DNA of 19,532 nt from Tieghemiomyces parasiticus (lineage: Eukaryota; Kickxellomycota; Dimargaritomycetes; Dimargaritales; Dimargaritaceae), in contig JANBPT010000904.1 in the NCBI GenBank assembly GCA_027575765.1, positions 1 to 19,532 of the forward strand. Direction: 5' to 3'. Within the stretch, counting starts at the first letter, position 1. The number at the start of each line of letters is the position of its first letter. Shown here piece after piece: positions 1 through 8,346 of this stretch. The translations under genes and the position numbers were made by a program. The notes under the pieces are model-generated. The model saw only the letters and a program-made list of their open reading frames with translations, was not told the DNA's origin and made no database searches.

Positions 1-1000
1 AGTGCTGAACCGGCCGCGATGCCATCCCCCAGCTACCTTCGCCGGCGCTCTTGGAAGCGCCCCTTTACTATGTAAAGTCGCAACGTCGAGGAGCCCGACA
101 AGGGTAAGCGTAAGCAAAATATATAAGCTCCTAGTCCCTGTGCCCTCCCTTGCCTCTTCGTAAATGGACCTGGTTGGTGTACCTTTGCCATAGTTACCGT
201 TGCTTTACGGTAAACGACCGAGTTGATCGGTCTACATTTAGCCGGACTTGACCTCGGCCAGTAGCACCTTTCGTCTTCATTTTTCCCCCTTTGGATTCGT
301 ACTTTCCGCCCTCCGGTATTTAGTCTTAGCTTTATTGTTCCACTGTTCCAAGCTGTCCCTTTCGAAGCGACCTTTTTTGTCTTTCCACCCGTACATACAC
401 ATTTGTCTATATACATACATCTTTGTAAATAAAAAGATCTACTTCCCCCGACATTTATACTTCACTGGTCTCCGTATTCAACAATTGCGACATGCAAGAC
501 TATGCTACTGCACTATTGGCCTCCGATCGTTATGAAAGTCTGCACTCTATATGCCCTTCCTGCGAATATTCATTATCATTTACATGATCGATACATTTAG
601 ATATTATACTAGGAGACGTCGCAGAAACATGGCTATCGTTGCGCAGAGGTCCTCACTGCTAAGGATTACATGTTTCCGCTTATTGGTGCGCGAATGATGC
701 GGATACCACGCATCTGCCACCTGTCGAATACCTATCTGTCCCTGGATGATTGGACGATGCAAGGGATAAGGGTAGGAAGCAAAGCCCGCGTTATACTACA
801 TACAATACAAAATAAGGCAACATCCACGATTACACACAGACGCACTAGATGCCTATAAGGAAACTCTGATACGTGAAAAAAAATGGTGGGAGTACGCAGG
901 TGGCAGCCACTGTATAGAACCTCCGAACGAAAGACCGCGGTGCCATGGCATCGAGCCCCTAGCGGTGATGTGAAACTTTGGGGGAGCGCACTTCCGCCGA
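1..1000. other. intergenic, no gene recognised
   Basis: This stretch lies beyond the 3' end of the PPR-like gene. It is fairly AT-rich, especially from 400 to 850. A TATATAAG element on the + strand at 120-127 is followed by a pyrimidine-rich run, and a second pyrimidine-rich block spans about 250-420 before an AATAAA at about 427. This could be promoter or untranslated sequence of a + strand transcript. The open frames here are short, low in complexity and often lack an ATG. No protein family is recognisable. Confidence 0.5.
120..127 (+). promoter_or_regulatory. possible TATA box
   Basis: TATATAAG on the + strand is followed immediately by pyrimidine-rich DNA, as also seen upstream of SEC11. 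The first downstream ATG (164) opens a frame of only nine codons, so no gene can be attached to it. Confidence 0.25.
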
Positions 1001-3106
1001 TTAGACTAAAGGTCGAACGTCCGAAGCCGGTTTCCGTACTAACCGGCGGGACGTAGAGTCGCGGACGGCTGACCAGAGGCGCTGGAGAGCCGCCTCGCTT
1101 AGCCGGATATCAAACTGCGGGAGCACGTTTGATAAGACGGAATCAACCATGTCGCATCGGCCATCGCGGGCGCACAGAAGGAGGAGCCGCTCCCAAACCA
1201 CCGGCTGGGCGAGAAGCGATCGGTACCGCGGCTGATGGGCCAGTTGGGCGACGGCGGCCCCACGACCGGTACCCAGGGCCAAGTACAAAAAGGCCACCAG
1301 CACGATCGCGGACAAGGGCGGGTCAGCAGGTGCTGTCCACCGCCGCCAGACGTCCCAGCCGGCCGCAGCGTCGCCTTGACGCACTAGGCCGTAGAGGAGA
1401 GTCGCGGTGAGTCCGGGGGTCAGGGTCACCGGGGCCCGGGCCACATCGTGAAGGTGGATAGCCGGGAGTTGGCCGTCAGCCGCGCGTCGCGCTACGGCCA
1501 ACGCCAGACCAGCATGGTAGCGGTGGGCGCCGGTGAGGAGAGCGCGCTGCACCCAGCTTGCAGTCAGATCCGGCCACTGGAGCGCCTCTCCGGCCTGGAT
1601 CATGACGGCGTAGAAATGACCCGACGTCCAGGGCCGTTCTGACAAGTCGGCAAGGTACGGCTGCAAGGGACCCACGGTCCGGACGGATAGGGCCAGATTA
1701 AGGAGCAAACAGGCCGTCCGCTCGCCACAGGTGGCCAGGGCGGGAGCGAATCGCGCCACGAGGCTCCGGCCGAGGTCAACGTGGCCTGACCGGGTGGCGG
1801 CGGCGTGGAGGAGAAGGTCGAGCGTGGATTTCCCCACCGCGACGCCCGGCTGGAGGTAGATCGCGGCCCGTTCGGGCGCATTGGACCGGCAGTGGGCCAA
1901 GACTAGGTTGAAGACCGTGGATGGGTCGGGAATCAGGCGGTGGCGCCGGAGAAGGTCCGGGGCGGAGCCCACCAGCCCGTCGCGGCGGGTCTGGACTCCG
2001 TAGCGGATCAGTAGATTGACCAGGGGCGTAGTCAAGGAAAATCCGTGAACCGTGACGCGTCGAAGGAGGCCCGGGATCGGGTGGTGAACGCGACTTACCA
2101 AGGAGACATGGAGCGCGGCGCCCAGATGCGGCAGGGCCAGTGGGGGTAGCGGGGAGACGGTATCAGACGGACCGGCCGCGGGCCCGGGGAGGTCGTCAAT
2201 GAGGCGGAGGACCAGGTCGAGCTGGCCGGTATGACCCAAAGCCATCACTAGCCGAGTGATCCCGGGACTCGCGATAGGGAGCTCTTGGTGGCGCAGCGCG
2301 CGGTACAAGGCCACCGCACGGTCGGCCGCCCCACCCCGGGCGTAGGCGCAGACGAAGGCGACATACAGCTCGGCGTCCCAGGTCCAGCCCCGTTCCCGCT
2401 CGGCCAAGACGCAGTAGCCGTGCACGATGGCGGCGGGCGCCTCGGCCTCGGCGAGGGCGTTGGCTATAACAGTGTAGGTCGCCCGGTCAGGACCCGGCCC
2501 GGCCCGCAGGAACTGAAACACGTGGTGGACGTAATTCAACTCGCCGACGCGACCGAGGGCGGCGATCAGTAGGTTGCACGTGGGCACCCCGACCGTAATA
2601 CCCGGCAGGGTAGGCAGGTCCGCGGCAAACGCCCGGATTCGCCGCCCGTCCCGCGCGGCCGTGAGGTGCCGGAGCAATGTGTGCACGGCGTAGCTGGTCA
2701 CGGGCTTTCCTGCTTCTCGCCAACGCTGCCAGACCCGCCACGCCGCGGCCGGTCGGCCGGCCCGGAGGTACGTGTCGAGGGCCCGGTCAAAGGCCAACTT
2801 CTGCGGGACGACACCGTGGCGCTCCGCCAGTACGAGCAGCCGGTCCAGGAGGACCACGGATCCCGTTTGATGGCAAGTCTCGACGAGGCGGCTGAGAACG
2901 AGGCGGGGACTAGTCGACAACAGCGACGACGAAAGGGGCTGATTGGCTGCGGCCAGGGCACCGCGAACGAATTGCCGACCGGTGCGGATCCAGGGTGCGG
3001 GGTCGGCGGGCCTCTCAGGTGGGGCCAGTGTAGGTACGCATGGCTTGGCGGGTCTCAGCGGCCGAATGAGGAAAGGGTTGGCAAGGATTTGGGTACGCGA
3101 GAGCAT
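1001..3106 (-). CDS. pentatricopeptide (PPR)-like protein, probably mitochondrial
   Basis: A single-exon frame of 701 residues starts at an ATG with a good context (G at -3, reading GCAGCC before the ATG) and ends in TAA. The first 40 residues are rich in Arg, Pro and Leu and contain almost no acidic residues, as expected of a mitochondrial presequence. Residues about 100-310 form successive helical hairpins of about 35 residues with PPR-like spacing, for example segments starting near 101, 136, 175, 208, 244 and 279. Further helical repeats appear around 395-430 and 560-600. PPR proteins bind organellar RNA and act in its processing, stability or translation. I cannot assign this one to a named factor, and its RNA target is unknown. 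The gene is much more GC-rich than the flanking DNA. Long shadow frames in other registers follow from that composition. The family assignment rests on repeat pattern, not on a diagnostic motif, so another alpha-solenoid protein is possible. Confidence 0.75.
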   Translation of the reverse strand: MLSRTQILANPFLIRPLRPAKPCVPTLAPPERPADPAPWIRTGRQFVRGALAAANQPLSSSLLSTSPRLVLSRLVETCHQTGSVVLLDRLLVLAERHGVVPQKLAFDRALDTYLRAGRPAAAWRVWQRWREAGKPVTSYAVHTLLRHLTAARDGRRIRAFAADLPTLPGITVGVPTCNLLIAALGRVGELNYVHHVFQFLRAGPGPDRATYTVIANALAEAEAPAAIVHGYCVLAERERGWTWDAELYVAFVCAYARGGAADRAVALYRALRHQELPIASPGITRLVMALGHTGQLDLVLRLIDDLPGPAAGPSDTVSPLPPLALPHLGAALHVSLVSRVHHPIPGLLRRVTVHGFSLTTPLVNLLIRYGVQTRRDGLVGSAPDLLRRHRLIPDPSTVFNLVLAHCRSNAPERAAIYLQPGVAVGKSTLDLLLHAAATRSGHVDLGRSLVARFAPALATCGERTACLLLNLALSVRTVGPLQPYLADLSERPWTSGHFYAVMIQAGEALQWPDLTASWVQRALLTGAHRYHAGLALAVARRAADGQLPAIHLHDVARAPVTLTPGLTATLLYGLVRQGDAAAGWDVWRRWTAPADPPLSAIVLVAFLYLALGTGRGAAVAQLAHQPRYRSLLAQPVVWERLLLLCARDGRCDMVDSVLSNVLPQFDIRLSEAALQRLWSAVRDSTSRRLVRKPASDVRPLV

Positions 3107-4248
3107 GGCTGCTTAGAGGAATGCGCAGTACAAGTCCCGTGTAGTGAGGGCTGCGGCAGGTGTTTATTCTCTTTTATTTACAAGTTGAACCGCCCGTACG
3201 CTTCGTACCGCCATGGCCTAGTCGGACGGATGCCTGATATTGCCTCCGCTGTGTTCCAGGGCTATCTATAGCCTTACCATTCTCTAACTCTCTCACTGCG
3301 CCTAGAATGTTTATGCGACGGTGGATGGTGACAATAAATGCCAAGCAAGAGATCACGTGGCTTAGTAACTGCTAGGGAGCCTCACTCCATCAGCTCTATT
3401 TTCCCAGACTACCTCGGCTGCCTTTCCTTCGAAGACATATGTACCTAGCCTGCGCCCACGCCTGATGGGTACTATCAAAGAAAGCCCGCGAAAGCAGGAC
3501 AGTGGGTAAGGAAGAACCAGACAACATGGATTTTGGCGGCGGCCGTCATGGGGGGAAACGATGCTAGTCACAATGGTTTGTGAGTGAAAAATGCTTCAAC
3601 GGCTTTATCTGTAGTTATCATGCCGACTGACTCTGGCATGAAATAGAAACGCATCATAAATAAGAGCTAACAGATGAGGGGGGGGGGATACAGCCAATGC
3701 CGCACCAGTCGATGGTAATGTACAGAAATAAGGCGACTAGACGAGAGGCATTGCGGCGATTAAATAGGCAGTCCCCCGAGACAACACGGACGCGGACAAA
3801 TACCGAGAAGCAAGAGGCAGGGGTAAGGAGAAACGAGCAAACATAAAATAGGGCGGCAGAACGCCCGGTTACAAGGGAGGGGTCATAGAAGGAAGACGGA
3901 ATGCAATGACGGAGTCGGCGTTGAATACTGAGGGGAAAGATGTAGAACAGAGAGAAAAGGGGCAGGGGAGGGCAAGCGCAACTTGGAGAGAGGGAGCTGG
4001 TAGCAACATGGGGGGCAGTGGAACGGCAGTAGAGTGCCACGTCAATGAAAGTTAATTGCCATACATAGAGAGAAACTATTGAGGAGAGACAGTATGTGAA
4101 GCGAAGGGGGCGGGGTAAGAATCCCGATCAGTGGATAAGTGATGCAAAAAGACAGCGGATGTAAGGGTTGATGTTGATAGTCAAAGGGACGGCACAAAAA
4201 ATGTTAGCCATACCGGGGTTTCGCAGGAGCAGTTGGGGGGGGGGGTTC
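3107..4248. other. intergenic, with strand-asymmetric purine block
   Basis: This region lies between two - strand genes: the start of the PPR-like gene and the end of the WC-1-like gene. From about 3660 to 4110 the + strand is strongly purine-rich, so the sense strand of both flanking genes is pyrimidine-rich. A run of 10 G occurs at 3678-3687. A run of 11 G at 4235-4245 sits three bases beyond the WC-1 stop codon. A small inverted repeat (TCATGCC/GGCATGA) is at 3618-3641. No convincing reading frame is present. The pyrimidine-rich sense strand could be an upstream leader or promoter of the PPR-like gene. Confidence 0.5.
3172..3180 (-). promoter_or_regulatory. possible TATA-like element of the PPR-like gene
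   Basis: On the - strand this reads TAAATAAAA and lies about 65-75 nt before the PPR-like start codon. That distance suits a TATA element with a short leader. It is inferred from position and composition only. Confidence 0.3.
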
Positions 4249-6450
4249 TCACGACGACGACGAGGACATGTCGCCGCCACTCAGGATGTCCGATTGGCTG
4301 TCGTCCGAACCGAAGCAAGCCACGCATATGTCCAGGTTCGACTTAAGGTCCTTGACCCACCGCCCGTGGTTGGTGGTCTTGCACAGCGGACACTCGCGCA
4401 GGGCCGCTGCTTGCGTCTGCGCGTCCGTCCGGAGGGGGGAGCCGCGGCGTTTGGGCGCACCAGAGCCCTTCTTTTTCTTGACCTCCATGAGTAGGTCGAG
4501 CTCGTCGCGCAGGCGCCGGTTGACGAGACGTAGCTGGTGAATCTCGTACTGCCAGGTGGTAGAGCGCGAGCTATCCAGTAGGCTAAAGAGGTTGTCCGCC
4601 TCGGTGGCGACCTGGTTGGTCTGCGGGGACGGAGCCGACGACGATGTACTCGATAGCTCCGGCGGCTCGTCTACCATGCTGGCCAATTGCGACTGGCAAA
4701 TCAAGAATTGGCAACGGTTCGACTCGGTGGCGTTGCCCGGGTAGAAAGTGGTGACGATATCCACGGACAGACCATTCTTTCCCTGGATAAAGTGGCGCAG
4801 GCGCACCGTGGTGCCGTCAGCCACCTGCTGTAGGGAACGGGTCAGCGACGTGGTGCGGTCAGAGCGGATCATCTGGTACAGCGAGGTGCCCAGCAGATCG
4901 TCCGGGTCGTAGCCCAGCACGTCCTTGCAGGCCGAGGTAACGTACAGGAACAGGCCGTCCAGAGACAGTTTACCCCAGAACTCGTCCTCGTGGGCGCCAC
5001 CGCAGGCGTGGAAGGCCTCGCGCGAGAGCTGGTAGACCGGACGAATGCGGCCCGACAGGACCATGCACTTGCGACCCTTACCCGGCTCGCTGTGCAAGCG
5101 GCCGTGCACCTCCAGCCATGCGTAGCCCGAGTGCTTGCGGCGGGCGCGGTAGATCATGCCGACGGATTTGGTGGCATTGACGTTGCCTGGAAAGGCCAAG
5201 GTGGCCTCCTTCATCTCACGTAGGGCTGGCACCAGGTCACTCGGGTGGCAAATTTTGGACAGGTTCTGGCCCAGCAGCTCCTCGGGCTCGTACTCAAGCA
5301 GACGCTTGCACGAGGTGGAGCAGTAGAGGAACACGCCCTTGAGCGAGAGTACGTGGATAAAGTCGTCGGCATGCTGCAGCAGCATCTGGTTCCAGGTGCG
5401 CAAGGCGGATTCGCTGTCGGAGTGGGTACCAATGATGTCGTACACCTCGCTCGTGGCCGGGAAGGGCTTGCTGGCGGCCGGATCGCGCTGGAAGAGCTGC
5501 TCGATGGGGCGGTCCAGGAAGCCCGGGGACAGATAGGGCGGCAGGCTGAGGTGGCTGTAGTTGACAATGTAGCTGCCGTCCTTCATCTTCTCCAGGATGG
5601 CATTGGGCTGCTCCACCAGGTCGACCTGGAAGCCCACAAAGTAGGTGATCTCGTCCGTTTCCATGCATACAGGCACCACGGTCACCAGGTTGATGAAGGG
5701 CTGGCCGCCCTTCTTGTAGTTGATGAGCGACACCTGTACCTCCTTGCCCTGCAGGGTCTGGTTCTTGATCTGGAACACTGTGTTGTTGTCCGTGTAGCGG
5801 CGGCGGCTGCCCAGGGTGACATGGCCGTCGGGGGCCTGGAGGAAGCGGCAATTGCGGCCAATGATCTCGGTGCCCTTGTAGCCCGTCAAGGTCTCAAAGG
5901 AGTGGCTGGCATACACGATAGGAAAGTCAAATTTCCGGGCGTCCACAACCAGGAAGGCGCAGCTCATGTCCACGGGACCGATGTTGATCTGGGCGTTGGT
6001 GCGGTTGGCCACCTTGGCCAGTATGGTGAGCATGTCGAACCCGGTGCTCGAGTAGAGGCCCGGAAAACTATTGAGGGTCATGTTGGGGCCCGTTTCAGCG
6101 GTCGAGCGGGGACCAGGGGCTACAGGTGGCACCAGGGCAGCCGGATTGAGGTTAGGGGTGGGGACGGTCTCGAAGGAGGGGGGATCCGCATCCATATCCG
6201 TGTAAGCGTTGTCGGCAAGCCCCGCCGCCGTGGCAGCAGTCGCCCTAAGGCCGGGACCGGTAGTGCTGAGGGAGCGGAGGGAGTCGGTGGTGACGGGAGG
6301 CATACGGTTGCCCGTGTAGGTAGCCAGGTCAACCGCCGGGGGCGGGACGGCGCCAACGGCTGTGCCGGCCGGCTCGCTGAGGGGACCGGTGTTTAGAGAG
6401 GGCCCAGGGCGCCACGAGATCACGGGTTGGGTGAGGATAGTAAGTGACAT
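4249..6450 (-). CDS. wc-1: White Collar-1-type blue-light photoreceptor and transcription factor
   Basis: This is a 733-residue protein from the ATG at 6450, where ACC precedes the ATG. The frame extends 32 codons further upstream but contains no other ATG. The first 150 residues are Pro/Thr-rich and likely disordered. A LOV domain follows at about 160-282, with the GRNCRFLQ motif (photoactive Cys201), Asn244, Asn254 and Gln275 at flavin-contact positions, and the longer loop after the Cys typical of FAD-binding fungal LOV domains. PAS domains follow at about 356-473 and 489-588. A short charged helix, possibly a coiled coil, lies near 630-657. A basic KKKK/KRR cluster at about 658-669 is a likely nuclear signal. 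A GATA-type finger C-X2-C-X18-C-X2-C uses Cys687, 690, 709 and 712. WC-1 proteins pair with WC-2 to activate light-responsive genes; no WC-2 gene is in the window. Oddly, the basic tail that normally follows the last zinc ligands is replaced by an acidic/Ser-rich end. Confidence 0.95.
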   Translation of the reverse strand: MSLTILTQPVISWRPGPSLNTGPLSEPAGTAVGAVPPPAVDLATYTGNRMPPVTTDSLRSLSTTGPGLRATAATAAGLADNAYTDMDADPPSFETVPTPNLNPAALVPPVAPGPRSTAETGPNMTLNSFPGLYSSTGFDMLTILAKVANRTNAQINIGPVDMSCAFLVVDARKFDFPIVYASHSFETLTGYKGTEIIGRNCRFLQAPDGHVTLGSRRRYTDNNTVFQIKNQTLQGKEVQVSLINYKKGGQPFINLVTVVPVCMETDEITYFVGFQVDLVEQPNAILEKMKDGSYIVNYSHLSLPPYLSPGFLDRPIEQLFQRDPAASKPFPATSEVYDIIGTHSDSESALRTWNQMLLQHADDFIHVLSLKGVFLYCSTSCKRLLEYEPEELLGQNLSKICHPSDLVPALREMKEATLAFPGNVNATKSVGMIYRARRKHSGYAWLEVHGRLHSEPGKGRKCMVLSGRIRPVYQLSREAFHACGGAHEDEFWGKLSLDGLFLYVTSACKDVLGYDPDDLLGTSLYQMIRSDRTTSLTRSLQQVADGTTVRLRHFIQGKNGLSVDIVTTFYPGNATESNRCQFLICQSQLASMVDEPPELSSTSSSAPSPQTNQVATEADNLFSLLDSSRSTTWQYEIHQLRLVNRRLRDELDLLMEVKKKKGSGAPKRRGSPLRTDAQTQAAALRECPLCKTTNHGRWVKDLKSNLDICVACFGSDDSQSDILSGGDMSSSSS

Positions 6451-7027
6451 GGTTAGTAAGTCAAGTCGGAGTTCGGCGTCGAAAGGGGTAATACAGGAGG
6501 TAGACCCGGTAGAAACAAGTACAACGCCGTGGAGCCGTAGTAACAAGCGCTGGCGATAAGAGATTGGAGAAGGAGACAGAGAGCGTGGGAGACAAACGGC
6601 GGGCGATTACAACCAGCTTCAGGCCAACGAAAAAAAAAATGATGATCGACGTCATCACTTCCCCCCCCCAGCCGTCTTCAGCAAAAGGCAAGCGACGCGG
6701 CGTCTCTTAAACCGCCCACAGAAGGAGATGGCCGCTGCGGCGACATGGCTCGGTCCCTTCAGGCCCAGCAGCGTCGATCTGGGGGCCAAATGGTAAAGCG
6801 TGAGGTTCGCACAATGAATCATTCACACCCCTTCCCACAATCTCGCCAGACCATCGGGAACAAGGGGGGAGGGTGGGTGTCAGGCCTCAGAGTGGAAAAC
6901 GACATCGACGCCGCGGCGTCGGCCATGCATACAGCTTTTCCTCGCCGCGTCTTCTGCTGAAGCTTTCCTCCTTGCCACATAGCTAGACTCTATTTTTTAA
7001 CCAGCAGCAGGTCCGAGGACTCGGCCA

Positions 7028-7035
7028 TGACGTCA
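7028..7035. promoter_or_regulatory. perfect CRE-type palindrome
   Basis: TGACGTCA is the consensus site of CREB/ATF-type bZIP factors. It lies about 580 nt upstream of the WC-1 start codon. A half-matching TGACGTCG occurs on the - strand near 6646-6653, closer to WC-1. Function is inferred from the motif alone. Confidence 0.3.
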
Positions 7036-8334
7036 GAGCATATCGATGCGTGGGGGAGGCCAAGTAAGAGGGGGAAAGAAAGTCGGGGGTATGGGAAGTT
7101 TCGCCAGTCGCGATGCATATAGACGCACTCCCACACTGGACCAAGGGGTAGAGAAATATGAGGATGCTGGGGACCGATCCTTATATCGCCAGCGAGGACC
7201 CCTGAGCCCGCACAGCTCCACCAGGCCAGGGAGCCACTCGCCTACCCCTCCTCTCCTCAGCACGCATTTACGCGTATGGTCGGGGGGGGGGCAAAAGGCA
7301 GTGGAAGAGAAAGACAGGGCTGCGGCGCAGATATTGGGAAGGGGGGATATAACGCCATCGCGTCAACCTTATCCAGCGTGAGGAAGCGATAGGCATCGGC
7401 CGCCCGTATCCGCGCCAGTAACGGCAACCGAGTGGCCACAGGGTTGGAAGGCAGAATACGCAACTCATTTGTCTATCTGCCCCATGCATACTTACCTAGC
7501 GTAGCTAGAAAGCGGCTCGTCCGAGACGGTGGGCATGGCCGCTACTCTCTCGTTCGAGCTGAGCCCGTCGCCCATCTGATTGGACGCCAGGTACGACTCA
7601 ATGTCAAAAGGCGTCGCTCGCTGGTATGACATTGGCGGTTTTCTAGGCGTGGCCAAGCGTAAAGACAGTGTCGTGCGGGAGGGGAGGCGAGTGGGCAGAG
7701 GAGAAATAGAAAATAGGCGGCGGTTGGGGCTGGAAGGCGTAGAAGCGGAAGATGGGTAGGTAAAGGATTCGGTTCAGGCTTTCAGAAGTTTAAGAGGTAG
7801 TCAGAGTTTTACCGGGGCCGTGAGAAGCGACAATAATCTGATCGCGAGCTCGGGTAGAGTCAAAAGGTTTAAAGAGGGGATATAGAGAGGCTGGTGGGGA
7901 ATAGACCTTAGGCTTTCGAGAGAACAGACAGAGGAGCAGACCTGGGAGGTCGGAAAATGGCAAAGTAGAGGGGGGAAGGGAAGGTAGATAGTAGGAGCAA
8001 GAAACTACGGCGGGAAATCTGACAACTGATGGACTAGTTAGAGTCAGAAATCGTGACACTGCACCATAGTAGGGGAGGGGATTCGGGAAACTAGGACGGG
8101 CAAAGTGGTAGCAATGAGGAGGACAAACCACAGCGTGGAAGCGGGTAGATAACTTTCGCGGGACTCGGTTGCGAGGGTTCGTTGTGAAGTCGCAGGCTGG
8201 GAGCGAACGGAGGAAGTTGGTAAAAGTTGGTTGCAGTGGCAATTATAAATAGGGTTGTCGAAATTACAGACAATGGTAAATGAGATAGACCAGTTTTTGT
8301 CGCTCGGGCGGAGGGGGCGGGGCATGGTCGAATT

Positions 8335-8346
8335 TATATATATATA
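8335..8346. repeat. (TA)6 microsatellite
   Basis: Six TA units. On the - strand this tract is followed by a long pyrimidine-rich segment (about 8300-7660). It could therefore act as a TATA element for a - strand transcript, possibly a distal WC-1 leader. No transcript evidence is available. Confidence 0.5.

Noticed and set aside
5245..6396. 383-codon + strand frame antisense to the WC-1-like gene
   Set aside because: It begins at GTG, has no recognisable domain and is fully explained by the codon bias of the well-supported - strand gene.
6451..6546. Longer WC-1 N-terminus from position 6546
   Set aside because: The upstream frame starts at TTG. The first ATG in frame is at 6450 and has a good initiation context.
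7790..8242. 150-codon - strand frame
   Set aside because: It starts at TTG, and its Ser/Pro/Leu/Phe-rich translation reflects a pyrimidine-rich strand, not a protein family.
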